Positions 39,701 to 48,138 of a stretch of DNA of 64,000 nt are shown one piece after another. The stretch is from Streptomyces angustmyceticus (lineage in GTDB: Bacteria > Actinomycetota > Actinomycetes > Streptomycetales > Streptomycetaceae): contig NZ_CP082945.1 in the NCBI RefSeq assembly GCF_019933235.1, positions 7,663,501-7,727,500 of the forward strand. Reading direction: 5' to 3'. The position numbers and the translations under genes were made by a program. The notes beneath the pieces were generated by a model. It was not told the origin of the DNA and searched no databases. It worked only from the letters and a program-made list of their open reading frames with translations. Numbering within the stretch: position 1 is the stretch's first letter; each line of letters starts with the position of its first letter.

Positions 39701-42700
39701 ATCACCTGGAAGCCCGTCCCCGCCGGCGCCGCCCCCGCCACCCTCCGCGGCACCTGGCTGGTCCTCACCCCCGGTGACCCCGCCCCGGCCGGCGACCTGG
39801 CGACGGCACTCGCCGCCGCCGGAGCGCACCCCGTCACCGTGCCCGTGGACCCCGAAGCGGACCGCGCCGCGCTCGCCGGAACGATCGAGGCGGCACTGCG
39901 CGGCACGGCCTCCCCGGACACACCGCCGCCCCCGGTCGCCGGAATCGTCTCCCTGCTCGCCCTGGACGAGGACGAGCACCGCGCCCACCCCGGCCTGCCC
40001 CGGGGTTTCGCCGCCACCGTCGCCCTCGTCCAGGCACTGGACGACCTCGGCGTCGAGGCCCCGCTGTGGTTCGCCACCCGGGGCGCCGTGGCCACCGACC
40101 CGCTGCGCGGCGTCACCGCACCGCGCCAGGCCCTGGTGTGGGGCTTCGGCCGGGTGGTCGCCCTGGAGCAGCCGGAGCGCTGGGGCGGGCTGCTCGACCT
40201 GCCCGCAACCCTGGACCCGGCCGCGGCCACCGCCGTGGTCCGGGCGCTCGCCGGAATCGGCGACGAGGACCAGCTCGCGATCCGGCCGCACGGCATCCTC
40301 GCCCGGCGGCTGGTCCGTGCCGCCACCGGCGCACTCGACACCACCCGCCGGTGGGCACCCCAGGGCACCGTCCTGGTCACCGGCGGCACCGGCGCCCTCG
40401 GCCGGCACGTGGCCCGCTGGCTCGCCCGCAACGGCGCGCCGCACCTGCTGCTCGTCAGCAGGCGCGGCGCCGACACCCCCGGCACGGACGAACTCGCCGC
40501 CGAATTGGCCGAGTTCGGCACCCGCGCCGAATTCGCGGCCTGCGACATCGCCGACCGCGACGCGCTCGCCGCCCTGCTCGACACCATCCCCGCCGACCGG
40601 CCGCTCACGGCCGTCCTGCACACCGCGGCCGTCCTCGACGACGGGACCATCAACTCCCTCACCCCCGCCCAACTGGCCGGCGTGCTCCGGGTGAAGGCCG
40701 GCGGCGCACGCAACCTCGACGAGCTGACCCGGGCACACGACCTGTCGGCCTTCGTGCTGTTCTCCTCCACCGCCGGCACCATCGGCGCACCGGGCCACGC
40801 CAACTACGCCCCCGGCAACGCCTACCTCGACGCCCTGGCCCAGCAGCGCCGGGCCGCCGGACACCGGGCCACCTCCCTCGCCTGGGGCCCCTGGGCGGAA
40901 GCCGGTATGGCCGAGGGCACCGTCGGCGAGCGGCTGCACCGGCACGGCGTACGCGTCATGGACCCCCGGTCGGCCGTCGCCGCGCTGCAACGCGCCCTCG
41001 ACCACGACGACACCGCACTGGCCGTCACCGACATCGACTGGGACACCTTCGCGCACGCCTACACCACGGCCCGCCCCCGGCCCCTGATCGCCGACCTCCC
41101 CGACGCACAGCGGGCACTCGCCACCGCCGCACCGGCGAGGGAGGAGACGACCGAAGGCCCCGCACTCGCCCGGCAGCTCGCCGGCCTGGACGAGTCCGAA
41201 CAGCGCCAGGCCCTGTCGGCACTCGTCCGCGCCCACATCGCCGCCGTCCTCAACCACACCGACCCCGACGAGATCGCCCCCCACCGGGCCTTCCGCGAGC
41301 TGGGCTTCGACTCCCTCATGGCCGTCGAACTCCGCAACGCCCTCAGCACCGCCATCGGCACACGACTCCCGGCCACGCTCATCTTCGACCACCCGACCCC
41401 GGCGGCCCTGGCCACCCGGCTGCGCACCGAACTGGACCTCGATGAGGCGCAGGACCCGCCCGCCACCGCCCCCGCCCCGGCCACCGCCCACGAGGACGAC
41501 CCCATCGCCATCGTGGCCATGAGCTGCCGTTTTCCCGGTGGGGTGGGTTCGCCGGAGGAGTTCTGGCGGCTGCTCGCGGGTGGGGTGGACGCGATCGGTG
41601 AGTGGCCGGCGGACCGTGGCTGGGACGCGGAGGCGCTCTACGATCCCGAGCCGGGGGTCCCAGGCCGCAGCTACACCCGGGCCGGGGGGTTCCTCGACGA
41701 CGTCGGCGGCTTCGACGCGGGCTTCTTCGGGATTTCGCCGCGGGAGGCGGTGGCGATGGATCCGCAGCAGCGGCTGCTGCTGGAGACGTCGTGGGAGGCG
41801 TTCGAGCGGGCCGGGATCGACCCGGTCGCACTGCGCGGCAGCCGTACCGGCGTCTTCACCGGCACCAACTACCAGGACTACTCCTCTCGTTCCCTCGCCC
41901 CGGCACCGGACGCCGAGGCCCACCTCGGTACCGGCAACTCGGCGAGCGTCATGTCCGGCCGCCTCTCCTACACCTTCGGCCTGGAAGGGCCCGCGGTCAC
42001 CGTCGACACCGCCTGCTCCTCCTCCCTCGTCGCCCTCCACCTCGCGGCACAGGCCCTCCGGACGGGCGAATGCGACCTCGCCCTGGCCGGCGGCGTCACC
42101 GTGATGTCCACCCCGGGCCTCTTCCTGGACTTCAGCCGCCAGCAGGGCCTGGCGGCCGACGGCCGCTGCAAGGCGTTCGCCGACCGGACCGACGGCACCG
42201 GCTTCTCCGAGGGCGTCGGCGTCGTGCTGGTCGAACGACTCTCCGACGCCCGGCGCAACGGACACACGGTGCTGGCGCTGCTCCGCGGCTCCGCCGTCAA
42301 CCAGGACGGCGCCTCGAACGGACTCACCGCCCCCAACGGCCCCTCCCAGCAACGGGTGATCCGCGAGGCCCTGACCGGCGCCGGCCTGTCCACCACGGAC
42401 GTCGACGCCGTCGAGGCCCATGGCACCGGCACGACGCTCGGCGACCCCATCGAGGCCCAGGCGCTCCTGGCGACCTATGGGCAGGGGCGGGACGCCGACC
42501 GCCCGCTGTGGCTCGGCTCCGTGAAGTCCAACATCGGGCACACCCAGGCCGCCGCCGGTGTGGCGGGCCTGATCAAGATGGTCCTGGCGCTCCAGCACGG
42601 TGTCCTGCCGCCCACCTTGCACATCGACCGGCCCTCGACCCATGTGGACTGGTCGGAAGGGAACGTACGGCTGCTCACGGACACCGTGGCGTGGCCCGGA

Positions 42701-45700
42701 ACCGACCGGCCCCGACGGGCGGGGGTGTCCTCCTTCGGCATCAGCGGCACCAATGTGCACGCCATCCTGGAACAGGCCCCGGCCCAGGAGCCCGCTCCGC
42801 CGTCGGCCGGCACTCCGGCCGTCCCCGTGGCCTGGCTGCTCAGCGGCACCACCCGTGACGCCTTGCGGGCCCAGGCCGGCCGACTGCACACGCATCTGGA
42901 GAACCGGCCCGAACTCGGCCCGCGGGACGTGGGACTCTCCCTGGCCACCACCCGTTCCGCCTTCGAGTACCGCGCCGCGCTCGTCGGCAGCACCCGCGAG
43001 GAACTGCTGAGCGGCCTGAGCGCCCTGGCGACCGGCGACACCCGGGCAGCACATGCCGTCACCGGGGTAGTACGGGGCGAGGGCAGGACGGCGCTGCTGT
43101 TCACGGGGCAGGGCGCGCAACGTGCGTACATGGGACGGGGGTTGTGCGAGTCCTTCCCGGTTTTCGCCGAGGCGTTTGACGCCGTCTGTGCGCACTTCGA
43201 CGGTGAGCTGGCTTCGCCCCTGCGGGATGTGGTGTTCGGCGATGAGGCGGAACTGCTGGACCGGACAGCCTTCACTCAGCCGGCGTTGTTCGCCGTCGAG
43301 GTGGCGCTGTTCCGGTTGATGGAATCGTTCGGTGTGCGGCCCGACTACCTGGTGGGGCATTCCATCGGTGAGTTGGTGGCCGCGCATGTGGCGGGCGTGC
43401 TGTCGCTGGAGGATGCGTGTCGTCTGGTAGCGGCGCGTGGCCGGTTGATGCAGGCGTTGCCGGTAGGCGGGGCGATGGTGGCGGTGCAGGCCACCGAGGA
43501 CGAGGTGCTGCCGCTGCTGGCGGGCCAGGAGCGGCGGGTGAGCATTGCCGCAGTGAATGGTCCGCGGTCGGTCGTGGTCTCCGGCGAGGAGTCCGCGGTG
43601 GCGGAGATAGCGAGCCGTTTCGAGTCAGAGGGGCGAAAGGTGAAGCGGCTGCGGGTGAGCCACGCTTTCCATTCCCCACTGATGGAGCCGATGCTCGACG
43701 AGTTCCGTGCCGTCGCGGAGAGCGTGTCGTTCGAGGAACCCCGTATCCCGGTGGTTTCGAATCTGACCGGCACGCTCGCCACGCCGCAGGAGCTGACGTC
43801 TCCCGACTACTGGGTGCGGCACGTCCGTGAGGCGGTCCGCTTCGCCGACGGCATCCGGTGGCTGGAGCGGCAGGGTGTGACCCGGTTCCTGGAGATCGGG
43901 CCGGACGGCACGCTCACCGCCATGGCGCAGGGCTGCCTGGACGGCGAACGGGCGCTGATCCCGGCGCTGCGCAAGGACCGGTCCGAAGCGCACGGGGTCA
44001 TGGCCGCGGCCGGCGCCCTCCACACCTCGGGTGCCGGTCTCGACTGGGCTGCGCTGTTCCCCGGAGCCCGCCGCGTCGACCTGCCGACGTACGCCTTCCA
44101 GCGGAAGCGCTACTGGTGGGACGCCGTGGCCGCGGCGGGCGACCTCGATGCCGTGGGGCTGCGCGCGGCCGGTCACCCGCTGCTCGGCGCGGCGGTCACC
44201 GTGGCCGGTGCGGAATCCGTGGTCTTCACGGGGCGGCTGTCGCTGGCCACCCATGCCTGGCTCGCCGATCACGCGGTGCTCGGCAGGGTGATCCTGCCGG
44301 CGACGGCCTATCTCGACCTGGCCGTCAGCGCAGGTGACCGGACTGGATGCGACCATCTCGCCGAACTCACCCTGGAGAAACCGCTCGTCCTCCCGGAGCA
44401 GGGCGCGGTCCAGCTCCAGGTCGTGGTGAGCGCACCCGACGACGCCGGGTGCCGGTCGTTCACCGTGCACTCCCGGCCCGTGGAAGCGGACGACGCCGCG
44501 CCATGGGCCCGGCACGCCCAAGGAATCCTGGCCACCGCTCCGGCGAACGAGCCCGAAACGCTGGGCAGTTGGCCGCCCGAGGGCGCCGAGCCGGTGGGCA
44601 CGGGGGAGTGGTACGACGCCTTCGCCGAAGGGGGGTTCGCCTACGGGCCCGCCTTCCAGGGCCTCGGGCGCGTCTGGCGGCGCGGCGACGAGCTGTTCGC
44701 CGAGGCGGCGCTGCCTGAGCCGTACCGCGCCGACGCCGCACGGTTCACCCTGCATCCCGCGCTGCTCGACGCGGCCGTGCAGACGCTGCTGGTCGGCGGG
44801 CGGGATACCCGGGATACAGATGAGGCGGGCGACGGTGATGCGATGCTGCCCTTCGCCTGGAGCGGGGTGACGTTCCATGCGGAGGGGGCCGACGCGCTGC
44901 GGGTCCGGCTGACGCCCGCCGAGGGCCGGGCCGATGCCTTCTCGGTGCTGGTCACGGACGTCTCCGGGCGGCCTGTCGCGGCTGCCGACGCGCTGACGCT
45001 GCGCGCGGTCACCACCGAGCAACTGCCCGCCCCCGCTCCGGCCGGGCCCGAGGTGCCGCTGCGCCTGGACTGGCCGGCCGCCTCCCTGGCCGCACGCTCC
45101 GGGGCCGCGCGGTGGGCCGTGCTCGGCGGCCCGGCCGGCGCCGCGACCGGCGGAGCCGTGGATGCCGGGATCACGGAGGCGCTGGACGGCGCGGGCGTGC
45201 ACATCGAGTCGTACGCCGACCTCGACGCGCTAGCGGCCACGGTGGCCACGGGGACGACGATGCCCGACACGGTGCTGCTGGTGTGCGCCACGGACGCCGG
45301 TACCGACACCCCGGACGTCCGGGGACTGCTCGCCACCACCCTCGCCACCTGCCGCCAGTGGCTCGCCGAGGAGCGGTTCGACGGCTCCCGGCTGGTGCTC
45401 GTCACCCGGGGCGCCGTCGCCGCCGGGCCCGGGGAGGACGTCAGCGATCTCGCGGGCGCGGCGGTGTGCGGACTGGTCCGTTCCGCGCAGCGGGAGCACC
45501 CCGGGCGGCTGTGGCTGCTCGACCTGGACGACAGCGAGGCGTCCCGCCGCGTGCTCGCGGACGCCGTGGCCGCCGCGCCCGCGCAGGCGGCGCTGCGCGC
45601 GGGCGAGTTGCGGCTGCCGCGGCTCGCCCGCGTCGAGCCTCCCCAGGGCCCGGAGTCCCCGTTCGACCCGGAGGGCACGGTGCTGGTCACCGGGGCCACC

Positions 45701-47674
45701 GGCGCGCTGGGGCGGCTGCTGACGCGCCATCTCGTCACCCGCCACGGCGTACGGCACCTGCTGCTGGCGAGCCGCGGCGGGCCCGCGGCCGACGGGGCGG
45801 CGCGGCTGTGCGCGGAGCTGACCGACCAGGGGGCGGAGGTCTCCCTGGTGGCCTGCGATGTCGCCGAGCGGGCGGACGTGGCGGGGCTGCTCGGTTCGGT
45901 CCCGGCGGAGCACCCGCTGACCGCCGTCGTGCATCTCGCCGGGGTCGTCGACGACGGGGTGCTGACCGCCCTCGACGAGGAGCGGATCGACCGGACGCTG
46001 CGTCCCAAGGCCGATGCCGCCTGGCTGCTGCACGAGCTGACGAAGGAGCAGAAGCTGTCGGCGTTCGTGCTCTTCTCCTCCGCCGCCGGCACCTTCGGCT
46101 CGGCGGGCCAGGCCAACTACGCGGCCGCCAACGCCTTCCTCGACGGTCTGGCCGCGCACCGGGCGGCCCAGGGGCTGCCGGCCACTTCCCTGGCGTGGGG
46201 GCTGTGGGCCGAGGACGGCGGGATGACGACGGGGCTCGCCGACACCGACCGGCGGCGGATGGCCCGCGGCGGGCTGCGGCCGCTGTCCGCCGACGACGGG
46301 CTCGCGCTGTTCGACGCCGCCCTCGCGGCAGGCGACCCCGCGCTGGTCACCGTGGGACTGGGCAGGGGCGGCGCGGCGGCACTGCTGGGCGGCGCCGCTC
46401 CGGGCCGGACCCGGCGGACGGTCTCCGCGTCCGCGGCGGACCAGGACGATCTGCTCGCCCGGCTCACGGCCGCGGGCCCCGGCGGCCGGGACGCGCTGCT
46501 GCTGGATCTGGTCCGACGCCAGGTCGCGGCGGTCCTCGGCCACGGATCGACCGAGGACGTCGAACCGGACCGCGACTTCACCGAGTTGGGCTTCGACTCG
46601 CTGACCGCCGTGGAGCTGCGCAACCAGCTCGGCACCGTCACCGGCCTGCGGCTCCCGCCCACCCTGGTGTTCGACGTCGCCACCCCGCAGCAGCTCGCCG
46701 CCCGGCTGGGCGAGGAGCTGGCCGCGGGGGCCCTCCCGCAGTCCGGCACCGAGGAATCCGGCGACCGGCCGTCCACGACGGGACGGGCGCAGGACACCCT
46801 CGGTGCCCTCTTCCGGGGAGCCTGCGAGTCGGGTCGGGTGGAGGAGGGGTTCGCGCTGCTCCAGGCGGCTGTCCGGCTGCGGCCGGCGTTCGACGCTCCG
46901 GAGGACTCCGGGGCGGCCTGCACGCCCGTACGCCTCGCCCGCGGCAGCACCGCCCCGGATGATCCCGCCGAGCCGGCGCTGATCTGCTTCAGCTCGTATG
47001 TGGCGCTCGCCGGGGTGCACCAGTACGCCAGGTTCGCTTCCGCGCACCGCGGCACGCGCGACGTGTGGGCGCTGCCCACCCCGGGCTTCGGCCGGGGAGA
47101 GCTGCTGCCCGCCTCCTTCGACGCGGTCGTACGGCTGCAGGCCGAGGCGGTGCTGCGGTGCGCGGACGGCGGCCCGTTCGTGCTGCTCGGCTCGTCGTCC
47201 GGCGGCATCCTGGCCCTCGCCGTGGCGCACTACCTGGAGAAGGCGGGGACACCGCCCGCCGGTGTCGCGCTGCTGGACACCTATCTGCCGCGCGAGGACT
47301 CGCCGTTCACCCGGTTCGCCGGCGAGATGCTCGGCGGGATGTTCGACCGTGAGTCCCTGTTCGCGCAGATGGATTCCGACCGGCTGACCGCGATGAGCTG
47401 GTACATCCATGTCATCGGCGCATGGTCGCCGGACCGGCTGACCTGCCCCGTGCTGCTGGTGCGCTCCAGTGAGCCGCCGGTGAGCGTCGAGCAGGCGGGA
47501 GAACTGGCACCGCACGAGTGGCAGGCGTCCTGGGACGGGGCGGACACCGTGACCGAGGTGCCGGGCAACCACTTCACGATGATGGAGGACCACGCGGGCT
47601 CCACCGCGAAGTCCGTCGCGGCCTGGATGGAGGGGCTGCCGGGCGCGCGGCCGCGGGGCAGCGCCCCACGATGA
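36743..47674 (+). CDS. Type I modular polyketide synthase, two modules (H-I) with terminal thioesterase
   Basis: This protein of 3643 residues is the last PKS of the line. The ATG at 36743 follows GGATGAGGG (36731-36739). The first 30 residues (EQKLLEYLKKVTNDLHQTRQ) form the N-terminal docking helix matching the end of the module G protein. Order: H = KS-AT-KR-ACP; I = KS-AT-DH-KR-ACP; then TE. The TE (about 46790-47671) has GSSSGG with the likely nucleophile Ser at 47195 and a GNHFTMM motif holding the likely catalytic His. It would release the chain, probably by macrolactonisation. After the stop there are 231 bp without a gene, rich in GC repeats, so the PKS operon probably ends here. Confidence 0.97.
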   Translation: MNEQKLLEYLKKVTNDLHQTRQRLQDVEAGRQEPVAIVAMSCRFPGGVGSPEEFWRLLAGGVDAIGEWPADRGWDVEALYDPEPGVPGRSYTRAGGFLADVGGFDAAFFGISPREAVAMDPQQRLLLETSWEAFERAGIDPATLRGSRTGVFAGTNGQDYTALLLGAAEGLEGHIGTGNAASVVSGRVSYALGLEGPAVTVDTACSASLVALHLAAQALRTGECDLALAGGVTVMSTPGLFLEFSRQRGLAADGRCKAFADAADGTAWGEGAGMLLVERLSDARRNGHPVLAVLRGSAVNQDGASNGLTAPNGPSQQRVIWQALSGAGLATADVDMVEAHGTGTTLGDPIEAQALLATYGQDRDEGRPLRLGSVKSNIGHTQAAAGAAGVIKAVLALQQGLMPATLHLDRPSSHVDWSAGNVALLAEATPWPDHGRPRRAAVSSFGVSGTNAHVILEQAPAPEPAPEPDGVSQRDAASRHLAVPLSARSAESLRTLSARLHEALAERPAPPLRDIAWSLATTRTAFEHRAAVIAADHEELLRGLDLLARDLPAPGVVRGTSGADGRTAFVFPGQGSQWTGMATELLDTDAEFRARFAECAEAVERYAGWSLDAVLRGAEGAPSLDRVDVVQPALFAVMVALAGLWRARGVEPDAVVGHSQGEIAAACVAGALSLDDAARVVVLRSRALTALAGRGGMMSVLLPLPEVTERLAPWGDALSVAAVNGPRSVVVSGEAEALDELFAALRADGAQVRRIPVDYASHSAQVEEIREQLLADLAPVRPRSGATPFFSTVTGDWIDTGRLDAEYWYRNLRRTVRFEHAVRSLAAQDYRAYIETSPHPVVTAAVRETLDALDIADAAVVGTLRKGEGGPRRFLTSLAELSVAGGPVTWRTVLDPAQEGGARRIALPTYPFQRRRYWPEPAPALRGGPGDATDARFWEAVESGDADTLGAALDVAPATLDALLPALSDYRRRHREGAQADSWRYRITWKPVPAGAAPATLRGTWLVLTPGDPAPAGDLATALAAAGAHPVTVPVDPEADRAALAGTIEAALRGTASPDTPPPPVAGIVSLLALDEDEHRAHPGLPRGFAATVALVQALDDLGVEAPLWFATRGAVATDPLRGVTAPRQALVWGFGRVVALEQPERWGGLLDLPATLDPAAATAVVRALAGIGDEDQLAIRPHGILARRLVRAATGALDTTRRWAPQGTVLVTGGTGALGRHVARWLARNGAPHLLLVSRRGADTPGTDELAAELAEFGTRAEFAACDIADRDALAALLDTIPADRPLTAVLHTAAVLDDGTINSLTPAQLAGVLRVKAGGARNLDELTRAHDLSAFVLFSSTAGTIGAPGHANYAPGNAYLDALAQQRRAAGHRATSLAWGPWAEAGMAEGTVGERLHRHGVRVMDPRSAVAALQRALDHDDTALAVTDIDWDTFAHAYTTARPRPLIADLPDAQRALATAAPAREETTEGPALARQLAGLDESEQRQALSALVRAHIAAVLNHTDPDEIAPHRAFRELGFDSLMAVELRNALSTAIGTRLPATLIFDHPTPAALATRLRTELDLDEAQDPPATAPAPATAHEDDPIAIVAMSCRFPGGVGSPEEFWRLLAGGVDAIGEWPADRGWDAEALYDPEPGVPGRSYTRAGGFLDDVGGFDAGFFGISPREAVAMDPQQRLLLETSWEAFERAGIDPVALRGSRTGVFTGTNYQDYSSRSLAPAPDAEAHLGTGNSASVMSGRLSYTFGLEGPAVTVDTACSSSLVALHLAAQALRTGECDLALAGGVTVMSTPGLFLDFSRQQGLAADGRCKAFADRTDGTGFSEGVGVVLVERLSDARRNGHTVLALLRGSAVNQDGASNGLTAPNGPSQQRVIREALTGAGLSTTDVDAVEAHGTGTTLGDPIEAQALLATYGQGRDADRPLWLGSVKSNIGHTQAAAGVAGLIKMVLALQHGVLPPTLHIDRPSTHVDWSEGNVRLLTDTVAWPGTDRPRRAGVSSFGISGTNVHAILEQAPAQEPAPPSAGTPAVPVAWLLSGTTRDALRAQAGRLHTHLENRPELGPRDVGLSLATTRSAFEYRAALVGSTREELLSGLSALATGDTRAAHAVTGVVRGEGRTALLFTGQGAQRAYMGRGLCESFPVFAEAFDAVCAHFDGELASPLRDVVFGDEAELLDRTAFTQPALFAVEVALFRLMESFGVRPDYLVGHSIGELVAAHVAGVLSLEDACRLVAARGRLMQALPVGGAMVAVQATEDEVLPLLAGQERRVSIAAVNGPRSVVVSGEESAVAEIASRFESEGRKVKRLRVSHAFHSPLMEPMLDEFRAVAESVSFEEPRIPVVSNLTGTLATPQELTSPDYWVRHVREAVRFADGIRWLERQGVTRFLEIGPDGTLTAMAQGCLDGERALIPALRKDRSEAHGVMAAAGALHTSGAGLDWAALFPGARRVDLPTYAFQRKRYWWDAVAAAGDLDAVGLRAAGHPLLGAAVTVAGAESVVFTGRLSLATHAWLADHAVLGRVILPATAYLDLAVSAGDRTGCDHLAELTLEKPLVLPEQGAVQLQVVVSAPDDAGCRSFTVHSRPVEADDAAPWARHAQGILATAPANEPETLGSWPPEGAEPVGTGEWYDAFAEGGFAYGPAFQGLGRVWRRGDELFAEAALPEPYRADAARFTLHPALLDAAVQTLLVGGRDTRDTDEAGDGDAMLPFAWSGVTFHAEGADALRVRLTPAEGRADAFSVLVTDVSGRPVAAADALTLRAVTTEQLPAPAPAGPEVPLRLDWPAASLAARSGAARWAVLGGPAGAATGGAVDAGITEALDGAGVHIESYADLDALAATVATGTTMPDTVLLVCATDAGTDTPDVRGLLATTLATCRQWLAEERFDGSRLVLVTRGAVAAGPGEDVSDLAGAAVCGLVRSAQREHPGRLWLLDLDDSEASRRVLADAVAAAPAQAALRAGELRLPRLARVEPPQGPESPFDPEGTVLVTGATGALGRLLTRHLVTRHGVRHLLLASRGGPAADGAARLCAELTDQGAEVSLVACDVAERADVAGLLGSVPAEHPLTAVVHLAGVVDDGVLTALDEERIDRTLRPKADAAWLLHELTKEQKLSAFVLFSSAAGTFGSAGQANYAAANAFLDGLAAHRAAQGLPATSLAWGLWAEDGGMTTGLADTDRRRMARGGLRPLSADDGLALFDAALAAGDPALVTVGLGRGGAAALLGGAAPGRTRRTVSASAADQDDLLARLTAAGPGGRDALLLDLVRRQVAAVLGHGSTEDVEPDRDFTELGFDSLTAVELRNQLGTVTGLRLPPTLVFDVATPQQLAARLGEELAAGALPQSGTEESGDRPSTTGRAQDTLGALFRGACESGRVEEGFALLQAAVRLRPAFDAPEDSGAACTPVRLARGSTAPDDPAEPALICFSSYVALAGVHQYARFASAHRGTRDVWALPTPGFGRGELLPASFDAVVRLQAEAVLRCADGGPFVLLGSSSGGILALAVAHYLEKAGTPPAGVALLDTYLPREDSPFTRFAGEMLGGMFDRESLFAQMDSDRLTAMSWYIHVIGAWSPDRLTCPVLLVRSSEPPVSVEQAGELAPHEWQASWDGADTVTEVPGNHFTMMEDHAGSTAKSVAAWMEGLPGARPRGSAPR
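36845..41420 (+). other. PKS module H: KS-AT(methylmalonyl)-KR(B-type)-ACP
   Basis: KS has TACSAS (Cys 37355). AT has GHSQG (Ser 38717) and YASH, the standard methylmalonyl motif. KR (about 39690-41100) has VLDDG and NYAPGNAY, so B-type and active. ACP Ser is at 41312. Predicted result: an alpha-methyl, beta-hydroxy unit. Confidence 0.92.
36857..36957 (+). repeat. KS N-terminal segment repeated within one PKS gene, copy 1
   Basis: About 100 bases at the start of KS H are identical or almost identical to 41517-41617 at the start of KS I (offset 4660). Flanking sequence diverges more. Confidence 0.8.
41500..46740 (+). other. PKS module I: KS-AT(malonyl)-DH-KR-ACP, next to the thioesterase
   Basis: KS Cys is at 42014. 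AT Ser is at 43361 with HAFH (malonyl). DH (about 44165-45010) has His at 44270 in HxxxGxxxxP and LDAAVQ; the DxxxQ form is a common active variant. KR (about 45050-46420) has VVDDG and NYAAANAF, B-type-like. No ER lies between them. ACP Ser is at 46598. The released chain should therefore be a 2,3-unsaturated ester or lactone. Confidence 0.9.
41517..41617 (+). repeat. KS N-terminal segment repeated within one PKS gene, copy 2
   Basis: Partner of 36857-36957. Its codon use is richer in G and T endings than the C-ending linker just before it, consistent with local conversion. Confidence 0.8.
46790..47671 (+). other. Thioesterase domain, chain release and likely macrolactonisation
   Basis: An alpha/beta-hydrolase domain of about 290 residues follows the last ACP. 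The nucleophile elbow is GSSSGG, with the central Ser codon at 47195. A downstream LLDTYLP stretch carries a candidate Asp, and GNHFTMM carries the His. TE domains of this kind close macrolide rings. A linear acid cannot be excluded from sequence alone. Confidence 0.92.
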
Positions 47675-47734
47675 GCTGCGGAGGCGGGACGGCGCGAGCC
47701 GCCCGGACGGAACGGCGGGCCCCAGAGCCGGGCT

Positions 47735-47772
47735 CCACAGCCGGGCCCACGGCAGGGCCCACAGCCGGGCCC
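47735..47772. repeat. GC-rich direct and inverted repeats after the thioesterase gene, possible terminator
   Basis: The 14-base string CCACAGCCGGGCCC occurs at 47735-47748 and 47759-47772, with a period of 24. Inside the interval, GGGCCC at 47743-47748 can pair with GGGCCC at 47755-47760 around a 6-base loop. There is no T run, as is common for actinobacterial terminators. The 231-bp gap 47675-47905 holds this repeat, then an operator-like inverted repeat, then the ferredoxin start. Confidence 0.4.
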
Positions 47773-47791
47773 CACGCCCGGGGCTCATTGT

Positions 47792-47807
47792 CTGGGCGAT
47801 TCACCAG
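47792..47807. promoter_or_regulatory. Operator-like 16-bp inverted repeat ahead of the ferredoxin gene
   Basis: The sequence CTGGGCGATTCACCAG has TCTGG/CCAGA arms. It agrees at 13 of 16 positions with CTVGGGAWWTCCCBAG, the PAS-LuxR (PimM) operator consensus as I recall it. The outer context CATTGTCTGG and CCAGACCCTG is the same as at the copy at 49618-49633. It lies about 100 bp before the ferredoxin ATG. Possible -10: GACGGT at 47819-47824. Confidence 0.5.
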
Positions 47808-47905
47808 ACCCTGCCGACGACGGTCGGCGGCGCGCCGCCCAGCCGACACCATGGTGCGCAGGGCCGTCGGACCAGGTCGCAGGCCCACGACACGAGGGAG
47901 ACACG

Positions 47906-48109
47906 ATGAGGATCACGGTTGACCGGGACCGGTGCGTCGGTGCCGGGATGTGTGCGATGACCGCCGGCGAGGTCTTCGAGCAGCACGAGGAGGACGGCCG
48001 TGTCGTGCTGCGGATGACCGAGCCGCCCGAGCAGTGGGCGGACGAGGTGGAAGAGGCCGAGCACCTGTGCCCGTCCCGCGCCATCACGGTGGACCCCGCC
48101 GCCCGCTGA
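47906..48109 (+). CDS. Small 3Fe-4S ferredoxin (67 residues)
   Basis: The protein starts MRITVDRDRC and has Cys10, Cys16 and Cys55-Pro. Ala13 replaces the cysteine that a 4Fe-4S cluster would use, so this is the one-cluster [3Fe-4S] ferredoxin type that passes electrons to actinobacterial P450s. The ATG at 47906 follows GAGGGAG (47894-47900) by 5 nt. It faces the P450 gene, with 29 bp between the stops. Its likely job is to reduce that P450. It might also serve the iron-sulfur sugar 3-dehydratase at 55681-56982, but that is speculation. Confidence 0.93.
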   Translation: MRITVDRDRCVGAGMCAMTAGEVFEQHEEDGRVVLRMTEPPEQWADEVEEAEHLCPSRAITVDPAAR

Positions 48110-48122
48110 CCGGTGCGGCGGG
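48095..48122. terminator. Possible bidirectional hairpin between ferredoxin and P450
   Basis: CCCGCCGC (48095-48102) can pair with GCGGCGGG (48115-48122) across a 12-base loop. It overlaps the end of the ferredoxin gene and lies between convergent genes. GC-rich sequence forms such stems easily by chance, so support is weak. Confidence 0.3.
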
Positions 48123-48138
48123 ATCCGCGGCGGCGGCA

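Noticed and set aside
44750..44800. DH of module I considered inactive because its second motif reads LDAAVQ, not LDAALH
   Set aside because: DxxxQ is a common form in active PKS dehydratases, and the HxxxGxxxxP motif is intact.
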